From Opitutales bacterium (GTDB lineage Bacteria > Verrucomicrobiota > Verrucomicrobiia > Opitutales > T3Sed10-336), in assembly GCA_007132315.1 (NCBI GenBank), contig SLOW01000165.1, positions 1-6,442 of the forward strand: a DNA stretch of 6,442 bases, read 5' to 3'. The translations under genes and the position numbers were made by a program. Position 1 is the first letter of the stretch. Every line of letters starts with the position of its first letter. Below are positions 1-6,431 of this stretch, piece after piece. The notes beneath the pieces were generated by a model. That model had not been told where the DNA came from, did not search any database, and was given only the letters and a program-made list of their open reading frames with translations.

Positions 1-33
1 AGAAACCTTGTAGTGGAGACCTATGGTCGCTTA

Positions 34-966
34 TCAACGACTTACGTGAAAATCGGGCTCCAGTTGAGAAAGTCGGGCTAGCCGGTCGCCCATGCGGGCG
101 TAGGTTTCGAGGCCACGGGTGGTGTTGGCGACGAGGTCGTCGTCGAAGTGAATCCGGGCCTTCTCGAAGATCAGGATCACACATGATCCACCGAACCGGA
201 ACAGGCCCTTTTCGTCGCCGCGGGCGATGTCACCATTGTTCCGATACGTCTGCACTACGCTGCCCACGCAGGTCGCGCCGATTTCCAGGCAGAGGACCGG
301 TCCGAATCGCGGCGATTCGAGCACGGTCCGGTAGCGCCGGTTGTGCCAGAGGAAGGCGAGGCGTCGGCGCAGGGAAAACGGACTGACCGAGTACAAGTGG
401 CCGGGAATCTCCGTCGCCGGTCCGGCGCGGCCGGCGCAGGGGAAGTGGAAGCGGTGATAATCGACCGGACACAATCGCGAAATGCTGAGCGATCCGCCGG
501 CGTAGCACGCCGCCAGGTCGCGGTCGCCCACCAACTCCGGGAGCGAGAAACGCTGACCTTTGGCGTAAACCCCGTCCACGCGATCAAGATCCGGAAACAC
601 CAGATGGCGGCCGTCGGCCGGGAAAACCGCGATGCTCTCGTCTCCGGCCAAAGGCCGGGCGTCGGGTTTCAATCGACGGGAGAAAAACGTGTTGAAATCC
701 GGAAAGCTGTCCACGGTTTCGGCGAACTCGCTTTCGTCGAGACCGTATTCGCGGATGAAAGGACGGATCCTGGCCCGGCTGGCCGGGCGGCTCATGTAGC
801 GGCCGTAGAGGCGGGAAAACAACGCCCGCTTCACCACCGTCTCCAGCAAGAAGCGCCCGGGAGCGGATCCGTAGGTCCAGCGCAGCCAGCGATCCCCGTA
901 AACATTTTCCACCCGGGTTTCCCCCAGATACCGGTCGAAATAGACGATGTGTTCGGATTCGGTCAC
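34..966 (-). CDS. psd: Phosphatidylserine decarboxylase proenzyme, Clostridium/Chlamydia-type
   Basis: Decarboxylates phosphatidylserine to phosphatidylethanolamine at the inner membrane, the last step of that lipid pathway. The protein has 310 residues from the GTG at 966-964. The N-terminal block (IVYFDR, then RWTYGSAPGR, then KRALFSRLYG) is the pattern I know from clostridial-type enzymes. FFSRRLKP follows near residue 94. The catalytic residues are visible: Asp118 in PADGR, His171 and His174 in YHRFHFP, and Ser261 in FGGSC, where self-cleavage would create the pyruvoyl group and the short alpha chain. The residue after this Ser is Cys instead of the usual Thr or Ser. The frame stays open to a TTG at 1029, but I prefer the GTG because family members start near here and a GGCGGAAG ribosome-site-like stretch lies just upstream. 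No phosphatidylserine synthase gene is in the window. The gene is divergent from the transporter. Family assignment is confident; the start is less so. Confidence 0.93.
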   Translation of the reverse strand: MTESEHIVYFDRYLGETRVENVYGDRWLRWTYGSAPGRFLLETVVKRALFSRLYGRYMSRPASRARIRPFIREYGLDESEFAETVDSFPDFNTFFSRRLKPDARPLAGDESIAVFPADGRHLVFPDLDRVDGVYAKGQRFSLPELVGDRDLAACYAGGSLSISRLCPVDYHRFHFPCAGRAGPATEIPGHLYSVSPFSLRRRLAFLWHNRRYRTVLESPRFGPVLCLEIGATCVGSVVQTYRNNGDIARGDEKGLFRFGGSCVILIFEKARIHFDDDLVANTTRGLETYARMGDRLARLSQLEPDFHVSR

Positions 967-1050
967 GCTCTTCCGCCTATGGAGAACCGCGAACGGTCCG
1001 GGGCAAGGAAATTTTCGATTGGGTTGCAATAACCGGCGGGGATTGGCGAT

Positions 1051-1078
1051 AAAGGAGCGCGTTCACCGGAACGCCTTT
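1051..1078. repeat. Bulged inverted repeat in the divergent region
   Basis: AAAGG (1051-1055) pairs with CCTTT (1074-1078). Inside it CGTTC (1060-1064) pairs with GAACG (1069-1073) around the loop ACCG. Four bases (1056-1059) bulge on one side only. It could fold in a leader transcript or be a protein site. No function can be assigned. Confidence 0.3.
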
Positions 1079-1115
1079 CTCCGCCATGGACGGCGCGATC
1101 GACGGAACCTGAAAA

Positions 1116-1148
1116 CTCGGGCGCCTGGCCCGCCCGGGACGTATTTTT
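1116..1148 (+). promoter_or_regulatory. Terminator-like hairpin with T tract in the transporter leader
   Basis: Bases 1116-1123 (CTCGGGCG) pair with 1131-1138 (CGCCCGGG). That gives eight pairs, one of them G-T wobble, around the seven-base loop CCTGGCC. Three bases later comes TATTTTT (1142-1148). The structure ends five bases before the transporter ATG. It has the form of an intrinsic terminator, so it could act as an attenuator or hide the ribosome site. The T tract is short and starts away from the stem, so this is tentative. Confidence 0.35.
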
Positions 1149-1153
1149 CCGAC

Positions 1154-2059
1154 ATGAGCACAACAACAACCCAAACCGCCAAACCGACCGAATCACCCGC
1201 GGCCATCGTGCTGCCGGTGCTGATTCTCCTCTTCGGCGTATTCGCCTGCTCGACGTCGGTCATCATGATCAAGGCGAGCGAGGCCCACCCCATCGTCCTG
1301 GCCGCCTACCGCCTTCTGATCGCCTCGGCCGTCCTGACCCCGGTATTTATCCGCGTGCTCCGGCGGGAAAAAGCCACCTACCGTGTGGAACACCTGCGCC
1401 GTTCCTTGATTCCGGCGGTCTTTTTGGCCGTTCACTTCATTTCGTGGGCTATGGGCGGACGAATGACCTATGCCGCCAACGCAACGCTGATCGTGAACAT
1501 GGTGCCGCTGGTCATGCCGTTCATTCTGCTGCTCCTGCTGCGGGAACGGGTGCACGCCCGTGAGATCGCCGGCACGGTGTTCGCCCTGGCGGGCGTTTTT
1601 CTGATCGGGGTGTCCGACTACACGCTCGATCCCGCACTGCTCTATGGCGACTTCGTCTGTTTTCTGTCGATGGTCCTGTTCGCCGTTTACCTGGCGCTGG
1701 GACGGCGCAACCGCGATTTCAGCAACATCTGGCTCTACCTCATCCCGCTGTACTGGATGGCCGGCTTGATTTGTCTGGTCGCGGCCGTGGTGATGCGACT
1801 GCCCCTGACCGGCTACCCCGCGACCGAATACGGACTGCTGGTGGCCCTGGCCCTGGTGCCGACGATCATGGGCCACTCCATCCTCAACAATTCCTTGAAG
1901 TATTTTCGCGGCCAGGTGGTCAGCGTGGTGAATCTGCTCCAGTTCTTGTTCGCCGGCACCATGGCCTACTTTTTTTACTCGGAGATTCCCGCCCCGGCGT
2001 TCTATCTGGCCGCCGTACTGGTCGGCTTCGGCGCCTGGGTGGTGCTGCGCCGGGGGTGA
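1154..2059 (+). CDS. EamA/DMT-family inner-membrane transporter
   Basis: A 301-residue membrane protein of the drug/metabolite transporter superfamily, which mostly exports or takes up amino acids and other small metabolites. The substrate cannot be read from sequence. I see about ten hydrophobic segments, near residues 17-36, 46-66, 85-102, 111-129, 137-153, 162-182, 193-214, 226-244, 254-275 and 282-298. They form two EamA halves (about 17-152 and 163-297). Family hallmarks are the AYRLLIAS stretch in TM2, the ERVHAREIAGTVFALAGVFLIG-like TM4-TM5 joint (Glu131 onward), and in the second half VSVVNLLQ followed by YSEIP. The ATG at 1154 is chosen because the protein then starts a short hydrophilic tail before TM1. 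The upstream open frame to 947 lies in the intergenic region. No strong Shine-Dalgarno is visible; the space is taken by the leader hairpin. Confidence 0.9.
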   Translation: MSTTTTQTAKPTESPAAIVLPVLILLFGVFACSTSVIMIKASEAHPIVLAAYRLLIASAVLTPVFIRVLRREKATYRVEHLRRSLIPAVFLAVHFISWAMGGRMTYAANATLIVNMVPLVMPFILLLLLRERVHAREIAGTVFALAGVFLIGVSDYTLDPALLYGDFVCFLSMVLFAVYLALGRRNRDFSNIWLYLIPLYWMAGLICLVAAVVMRLPLTGYPATEYGLLVALALVPTIMGHSILNNSLKYFRGQVVSVVNLLQFLFAGTMAYFFYSEIPAPAFYLAAVLVGFGAWVVLRRG

Positions 2060-2097
2060 GGATTCCTGATTACGGATTTTGGACTGTGGATTTTCTG
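2060..2097. repeat. Degenerate GGATT-type short tandem/interspersed repeat
   Basis: Starting right after the transporter stop codon are imperfect copies of a GGATTnnn unit: GGATTCCT, GATTAC, GGATTTT, GGACTGT, GGATTTTCT. Read on the minus strand it gives the peptide NPQSKIRNQ. From memory, NPQSKIRN-like peptides are a frequent signature of spurious reading frames over a short repeat found between genes in many environmental bacteria. The repeat pattern is seen directly; the wider distribution is recollection. Confidence 0.45.
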
Positions 2098-2118
2098 AAC
2101 GAGGTGGTGGTGATTTCG

Positions 2119-2136
2119 CCGCCGGGAGTCCGGCGG
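2119..2136. repeat. Perfect GC hairpin downstream of the transporter
   Basis: CCGCCGG (2119-2125) and CCGGCGG (2130-2136) are perfect 7-bp complementary arms around the loop GAGT. No T tract follows, so it is not a standard intrinsic terminator. It may still end or stabilise the transporter mRNA. The rest of the 220-bp gap before the helicase shows nothing else clear. Confidence 0.35.
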
Positions 2137-2279
2137 ACGCCACTGTCCCCGAACGCTTGAAAGAACAGGCCGGCGGTTCCAGAGCCGGGGCGCGACGGGC
2201 CGCTCGGGGCGAAAGATTGTTCTGGCCAACGGGCCGGGGGCGTTAGAGGGTCGGGAGACTGATTTTTCGGACTGTTTTT

Positions 2280-4280
2280 ATGGAGTTCAACCTCGCCAGG
2301 ACGTCAGCCACCGAGATCCCGCCCATCGATTTCCGGGCGGAGCTCAACGACGAGCAGTACGAGGCCGTCACCGCCGAGCCGGGACCGGCGCTCGTGTTGG
2401 CTGGGGCGGGCTCGGGCAAGACGCGCACCCTCACCTACCGGGTGGCGTACCTGTTGTCGCGCGGCGTCGCCCCGGAGGAAATCCTGTTGCTGACCTTCAC
2501 CAACAAGGCCGCGCGGGAAATGCTGCACCGGGTGGAGGACCTGACCGGGGTGCCGGCGCGCCGATTCTGGGGCGGCACGTTCCACCACGTCGGCCACCGC
2601 ATCCTTCGGGTCCACGGTGAATCGGTCGGACTGAAGCGGGATTTCACCATTCTGGACCAGAAGGACGCCGAAAGTTTTCTGGATGAACTGGTCAAGGAAC
2701 GGGATCCGAAATTTCTCAAGGAAAAGACGAATCCGCGCGCCAAGCAGGTGGGCGAGATATTCAGCCTCGCCCGCAACACCTGTTTGCCCCTTGACGAAAG
2801 CATCCGGCGCTTCCATCCGCAACACGAACACCTGACCGAACGCCTGGCGCCGCTCTTTCGGGCGTACATGGACAAGAAGCTCAAACAGCAGGTGGTCGAT
2901 TACGACGACCTGCTCGATTACCTGTTCAAACTCCTGCGCGACGAATCCGACACCGCGCGGTACTATCAGGAGCGGTTTCGCCACGTGCTGGTGGACGAGT
3001 ACCAGGACACCAACACCCTGCAAGCCGGCATCGTGGACACTATCGGCTGCCATCACCGCATCATGGCGGTGGGTGACGACGCCCAGTGCATCTACTCGTG
3101 GCGGGGAGCGAATTACGAAAACATTGTTACTTTCCCGGAACGCCATCCGGGAACCGCCCTGTACAAGATCGAGACCAACTACCGCAGCACCCCGGAAATC
3201 CTGACCCTGGCCAACCGCGTCCTGGTCAACCAGGTTCCCGCCAGCGGTTTTCACAAAGAATTGCGCTCCTCCCGCGAAAACCGGGCCCGCCCCTACCTGG
3301 TCCAAACCATGGACAACCAGGAGCAGGCGCAGTTCGTGATCAAGCGGCTCGAAGGGCTCACGTCCGAAGGCTACAGCCTCTCCGACATTGCGGTCCTGTA
3401 CCGAGCGCACTACCACGCCATGGAACTCCAGGTGGAACTCGCCCGCCTGAACATACCCTTCCAGATCACCAGCGGCATCCGTTTCTTCGAACAGGCGCAC
3501 GTCCGCGACCTGGTGGCGCAACTGCGCTTCGCCTACAACCCGCAGGACCTCACAGCCTTCCAGCGCACCGTCGCGCTGCTGCCCAAAGTCGGCAACAAAA
3601 CCGCGACCCGCCTCCACACAGTCGTCCTGGAACAGGCGAGGGAGGCGGGGACGGCCCCGGTTGACGTCCTCGACACCGACGCGGTTCGCAAGAAGGTCCC
3701 CAAAGCAGCGGCCGACGAGTGGCCGTCTCTGGTGCAGTCGCTGCGCGACATCGACCGCGCCTGCCGCGAAGGCACCCCGGCGCAAACCGTGCGGGCCGCG
3801 GTGGAGGGCTGGTACGGAGACTACCTGCGCGGGGCGTATTCAAATTTCCATGCGCGCCAGGAGGACCTGCGCAGCATGATCGGGTTCGCCGAACGCTACG
3901 AGGAGATGCGGGACCTGCTCGCGGAGCTGGTCCTGCTCAATTCCGAAACCAGCGACCGGTCGGTCGATCCCGACGCCGACGCGGTCCGCCTGACCACCGT
4001 CCACCAGGCCAAGGGGCTTGAGTTTCCGGTGGTATTCGTGATCGGGCTCTCGGAGAATCTTTTCCCCCTGCGGCGGGCGATCGAGCAGGACGCGGTCGAG
4101 GAGGAGCGTCGGCTCTTTTACGTCAGTGTCACCCGGGCCCGGGACGAACTCTACCTGTGCCATCCCACCTTCCCGGGATCCAACGGGCCGCCTGTCAAAT
4201 TGCAACCCAGCCGCTTCGTGCAGGAGCTTCCCACCAACCTCTACGAAGCCCTTCGGATACAGCGCCGCCGGGTCTGGTGA
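2280..4280 (+). CDS. UvrD/Rep-family (SF1A) ATP-dependent DNA helicase
   Basis: A 666-residue helicase expected to unwind DNA 3'-to-5' using ATP in repair, replication restart or protein displacement. All superfamily 1A motifs are present in order: Q motif (LNDEQ, 22-26), Walker A GAGSGKT (42-48), Ia TFTNKAAREM (72-81), Ib GTFHHVGHR (99-107, where the family usually has GTFHS), Walker B LVDEYQDTN (237-245), III VGDDAQCIYSWRGA (264-277), IV ETNYRST (298-304), V TTVHQAKGLEF (572-582) and VI EERRLFYVSVTRAR (608-621). The 2B region lies between IV and V. It is shorter than UvrD/PcrA of about 720 residues because little follows motif VI: the C-terminal Tudor-like tail is missing, as in many paralogs. 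The start is the only usable ATG. A weak GGGAG lies more than 20 nt upstream, so initiation may not depend on Shine-Dalgarno. The stop is 10 nt before the next gene. Which subfamily (UvrD, PcrA or Rep) is uncertain. Confidence 0.95.
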   Translation: MEFNLARTSATEIPPIDFRAELNDEQYEAVTAEPGPALVLAGAGSGKTRTLTYRVAYLLSRGVAPEEILLLTFTNKAAREMLHRVEDLTGVPARRFWGGTFHHVGHRILRVHGESVGLKRDFTILDQKDAESFLDELVKERDPKFLKEKTNPRAKQVGEIFSLARNTCLPLDESIRRFHPQHEHLTERLAPLFRAYMDKKLKQQVVDYDDLLDYLFKLLRDESDTARYYQERFRHVLVDEYQDTNTLQAGIVDTIGCHHRIMAVGDDAQCIYSWRGANYENIVTFPERHPGTALYKIETNYRSTPEILTLANRVLVNQVPASGFHKELRSSRENRARPYLVQTMDNQEQAQFVIKRLEGLTSEGYSLSDIAVLYRAHYHAMELQVELARLNIPFQITSGIRFFEQAHVRDLVAQLRFAYNPQDLTAFQRTVALLPKVGNKTATRLHTVVLEQAREAGTAPVDVLDTDAVRKKVPKAAADEWPSLVQSLRDIDRACREGTPAQTVRAAVEGWYGDYLRGAYSNFHARQEDLRSMIGFAERYEEMRDLLAELVLLNSETSDRSVDPDADAVRLTTVHQAKGLEFPVVFVIGLSENLFPLRRAIEQDAVEEERRLFYVSVTRARDELYLCHPTFPGSNGPPVKLQPSRFVQELPTNLYEALRIQRRRVW

Positions 4281-4281
4281 G
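4276..4281 (+). promoter_or_regulatory. Ribosome binding site overlapping the helicase stop codon
   Basis: GGTGAG spans the helicase TGA (4278-4280) and lies 9 nt before the ATG at 4291. This placement supports ATG 4291 as the start of the next gene and suggests its translation is coupled to that of the helicase. Confidence 0.5.
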
Positions 4282-4290
4282 TACACGATC

Positions 4291-4806
4291 ATGACGCGAA
4301 AACAAACACACATTCCCCTCCTCCGCCGTACCGGCGACCTGCTTCTCGCCGCCCTCGTCGCGGCCGGCACTCCGACGGCTTTCGGGGCGGAAATCGTCCG
4401 CGTCATCCCGGAGTTCCGCGAGGAGGAGTCCTTTCACCGCATCGTGGAATACTTCACGGGCCGGGAATTCACCGGACGCCGAATCATCGTGCGCACCGAC
4501 GAAGACAACCGCGAAGGGTTCTACCTGACCGTGCGCCTGCGCGGCGTTGACCGCGACGCGTTGCGACGCGGAATGGCACGGATCGAGGCGGCCTTCCAGG
4601 AGGAATACGAAGCGAGAACCTACGAATTCTCGCTGGAGTCCGTCGATCGCCGCCGCCCGCTCCTCCTGCTCGGCATCACCGGCGACGACTGGCCCGACGA
4701 GGAAGAACGCCCCCTGGCCTGGCGGGTCTCGTTCGAAAACGAACAAGGCGAACTTCTCGACACCGAACAGAGTTTCCTCTGGTCACTGGATCGGAAGGAG
4801 CAATAA
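4291..4806 (+). CDS. Exported protein of unknown function, coupled to the helicase gene
   Basis: I do not recognise a family. The product has 171 residues. It starts with a basic segment (RKQTHIPLLRR), then a hydrophobic core (residues 17-25, LLLAALVAA) and a likely signal peptidase site near AFG|AE (30-34). The mature part of about 139 residues would then lie outside the cytoplasm. It has no cysteine and is very rich in Glu, Asp and Arg. It begins with EFREEESFHRIVEYFTGREF (41-60), followed by alternating hydrophobic stretches (RRIIVRT, FYLTVRLRG, PLLLLGIT, LAWRVSFEN) that suggest a small beta-rich fold. It ends in SFLWSLDRKEQ. The ten-base gap and the ribosome site over the helicase stop show that both genes sit in one transcript, though a periplasmic protein is not an obvious helicase partner. 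The same frame stays open for 59 codons after the TAA (see the next region). Confidence 0.8.
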   Translation: MTRKQTHIPLLRRTGDLLLAALVAAGTPTAFGAEIVRVIPEFREEESFHRIVEYFTGREFTGRRIIVRTDEDNREGFYLTVRLRGVDRDALRRGMARIEAAFQEEYEARTYEFSLESVDRRRPLLLLGITGDDWPDEEERPLAWRVSFENEQGELLDTEQSFLWSLDRKEQ

Positions 4807-5064
4807 AGGGAAGCCTCCGTCCGAAGCACGGAACTGCCCGAAACTCTCAGTAGCGCCCAGCTTCAGGCCACCGTGACCACCGGTTCGGGCTTGTACCTGT
4901 TGTTCCCCGGAAGCTCTCACCTCCCGCGCCGTCGTATCGCCGTCCAGATGGGTACCTGGATCTTTCGCCCGCCGGGAAGAATATGAATCCACATCGTTGA
5001 ACACACGGATCACCGAGGCTTTTCGATTGAAATCGGGAATTTTCACCCTACTTTGCCGGAAGCA
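4807..5064 (+). other. Intergenic region with an in-frame open stretch after the unknown protein
   Basis: This 258-bp gap has no recognised gene. From 4807 to 4983 the reading frame of the upstream protein continues for 59 codons after its TAA, reaching TGA at 4984-4986. The translation includes TELPETLSSAQLQATV and GLYLLFPGSS. By hand count third positions are 71% GC against 58% and 59% at first and second positions, mildly like coding sequence. There is no ATG with a ribosome site at its beginning. The remaining 80 bp should include the promoter of the formylglycine enzyme, but I see no clear -35/-10 pair. Confidence 0.4.
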
Positions 5065-6147
5065 ATGAAATCACTGCGACTTTGTTCCGCACTGGCCTGC
5101 GGCCACGTGTTACTGTGGCCCTCGATGGCAGTCGGCGACGCTTGGGAGCGTTTCCACGGGCAATTCGAACCGACTGTTGAAAACGAGGCGGTTCCGGCTG
5201 AGCCCGCGCCCGACGGCATGGTATGGGTTCCCGGCGGCGAATTTTCTATGGGGATTGCCGATCCGCGGGGTCTCCCATCCGGCGGGGGCGAAGCAATGCG
5301 CGACGCCCGGCCGATACACCGGGTTTACGTGGACGGATTCTGGCTGGACAAAACAACCGTCACCAACGCCGAGTTCGCCCGATTCGTCGAGAAAACCGGG
5401 TACGAGACCGTGGCGGAACGCCCGCTCAATCCGGAGGATTTCCCCGGGGTACCCGAAGAAAACCTGGCACCCGGCGCGTTGGTGTTTGTGTACCCTTCCC
5501 GTGTGGACGACCCGCACAACTTCACGCAGTGGTGGCGTTGGACTCCGGGCGCTTCCTGGCACGCACCGCACGGTCCGGGCTCTTCAGTCGAGGACAAAGC
5601 GGACCACCCAGTGGTGCATATTGCCTGGGAGGATGCGCAGGCTTACGCGGAATGGGCCGGGAAGCGACTGCCTACGGAGGCCGAATGGGAATTCGCCGCC
5701 CGCGGCGGCTTGACCGGAAAACCCTATCCCTGGGGACGCGAATTTAAGCCGGACGCCGAATGGGCCGCGAATATCTGGCAGGGGCGGTTTCCGGTTGAGA
5801 ATACGGCGGACGACGGTTTCGAAGGTTTGGCGCCCGTGGCCCAGTTTCCCCCGAACGGTTACGGCCTGTACGATATGGGCGGCAACGTCTGGGAATGGAC
5901 GGCCGACTGGTATCGCCCCGACACCTACGCCCGCCGCGCCGTTCCGGACGAGGCGGTTCGCAATCCCACCGGCCCCGACAGCAGTTTCGACCCCAGCGAA
6001 CCCCACATCCCCAAACGCGTCACCCGCGGCGGCTCCTTCCTCTGCACCGATCAGTACTGCACCCGCTACATGGTCGGCACCCGCGGCCGCGGCGAGCCCG
6101 ACTCCGGAGCCATCCACACCGGCTTCCGCCTGGTTAAATCGCCCTGA
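5065..6147 (+). CDS. Exported formylglycine-generating enzyme (SUMF1/FGE-sulfatase family)
   Basis: Predicted to oxidise the Cys of a CxPxR motif in type I sulfatases to formylglycine, a copper-dependent step that activates them. The protein has 360 residues. Family blocks run in order: MVWVPGGEFSMG (52-63), DGFWLDKTTVTNAEFARFV (90-108), DHPVVHIAW (180-188), WAGKRLPTEAEWEFAARGG (197-215), ANIWQGRFPVENTADDGFEG (235-254), NGYGLYDMGGNVWEWTADW (264-282) and RGGSFLC (321-327). The decisive feature is Cys327-x4-Cys332, matching the catalytic pair of human FGE as I remember it (Cys336/Cys341). Related non-FGE proteins such as EgtB lack this pair. Residues 1-24 look like a signal peptide (cleavage near AVG|DA), so it probably works in the periplasm. 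After cleavage these two are the only cysteines left. ATG 5065 is chosen over TTG 5053 because it starts the signal peptide with Met-Lys. No sulfatase gene lies in the window. Confidence 0.93.
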   Translation: MKSLRLCSALACGHVLLWPSMAVGDAWERFHGQFEPTVENEAVPAEPAPDGMVWVPGGEFSMGIADPRGLPSGGGEAMRDARPIHRVYVDGFWLDKTTVTNAEFARFVEKTGYETVAERPLNPEDFPGVPEENLAPGALVFVYPSRVDDPHNFTQWWRWTPGASWHAPHGPGSSVEDKADHPVVHIAWEDAQAYAEWAGKRLPTEAEWEFAARGGLTGKPYPWGREFKPDAEWAANIWQGRFPVENTADDGFEGLAPVAQFPPNGYGLYDMGGNVWEWTADWYRPDTYARRAVPDEAVRNPTGPDSSFDPSEPHIPKRVTRGGSFLCTDQYCTRYMVGTRGRGEPDSGAIHTGFRLVKSP

Positions 6148-6287
6148 CTCGCTTCATTCGTAAAGACGGACATGTTCGTTCGGTTCGTGGACTTCGCGCA
6201 TGAATCCAATTGAGTGCGATGCACCGGGAGTAGCTTTTCCAGCGGGTGATTGATTTATGGCAATACTGCAATCGCCCAGGAGAGTCC

Positions 6288-6300
6288 CAATCATTGATTG
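6288..6300. repeat. 13-bp palindrome, operator-like
   Basis: CAATCA-T-TGATTG is a perfect inverted repeat with six-base arms around one T. Its size fits a binding site for a dimeric regulator, but no regulator gene is nearby and a chance match in this AT-richer stretch is possible. Confidence 0.25.
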
Positions 6301-6312
6301 ACCAGAATTCGA

Positions 6313-6347
6313 AAAAACATCCACAAGCATCCCATAGGAGTGTTTTT
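6313..6347 (+). terminator. Possible intrinsic terminator, bulged and AT-rich
   Basis: AAAAACA plus TCC (6313-6322) pairs with GGA plus TGTTTTT (6337-6347), with G6340 bulged. That is ten pairs around a 14-base loop. The A run before and T run after would suit termination in either direction. The stem is weak and lies about 165 bp past the formylglycine enzyme stop, so the call is tentative. Confidence 0.3.
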
Positions 6348-6403
6348 CCCGGAATCACAGCTCGGTTTTAAGCGGTGTTCGGGTTGATTTTCAGGATTCT
6401 CGT

Positions 6404-6431
6404 TTGTATTTCATCCAGTAAGATTTATACT
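6404..6431 (+). promoter_or_regulatory. Candidate sigma-70-type promoter facing out of the window
   Basis: TTGTAT (6404-6409) and TATACT (6426-6431, five of six matches to TATAAT) are separated by 16 nt. An ATG occupies the last three bases (6440-6442), too close for a normal leader. Any gene it serves would lie beyond the window. Confidence 0.35.

Larger units (their letters stand above)
967..1153. promoter_or_regulatory. Divergent intergenic region between psd and the transporter
   Basis: These 187 bp should carry the start signals for both genes. On the plus strand a weak sigma-70-like pair is visible: TTGCAA at 1024-1029 and GATAAA at 1048-1053, with an 18-nt spacer and four of six matches in each box. 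TTGCAA is self-complementary, so it does not fix a direction. I see no good -10 box for psd. Two inverted repeats, listed separately, lie between the candidate promoter and the transporter ATG. The promoter call is inference. Confidence 0.3.

Noticed and set aside
343..1032. Plus-strand open frame opposite psd
   Set aside because: psd carries the full catalytic set on the minus strand. This frame has no recognisable motif.
1193..2143. Minus-strand open frame (316 codons) opposite the transporter
   Set aside because: It is antisense to a clear ten-helix transporter. Its Gln/His/Arg/Gly-rich translation is typical of a shadow frame, and its beginning reads through the GGATT-type repeat.
2304..3785. 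Long minus-strand open frame (493 codons) opposite the helicase
   Set aside because: The plus strand encodes all helicase motifs. High third-position GC removes stop codons from this antisense frame, and its translation is low-complexity without recognisable domains.
4783..5046. Minus-strand open frame of 87 codons over the gap before the formylglycine enzyme
   Set aside because: It begins at GTG without a ribosome site. Codon-position GC favours the plus strand, and nothing is recognisable in it.
5065..5103. Lipoprotein signal at Cys12 of the formylglycine enzyme (ALAC)
   Set aside because: The hydrophobic stretch before Cys12 is too short and the -3 residue is Ala. A normal signal peptidase I site near residue 24 fits better.
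5584..6117. Minus-strand open frame opposite the formylglycine enzyme
   Set aside because: The Gly/Ala/Val-rich translation is a shadow of the conserved plus-strand domain.
6134..6358. Minus-strand open frame of 74 codons at the right end
   Set aside because: It begins at GTG without a good ribosome site, overlaps the end of the formylglycine enzyme gene, and shows no motif.
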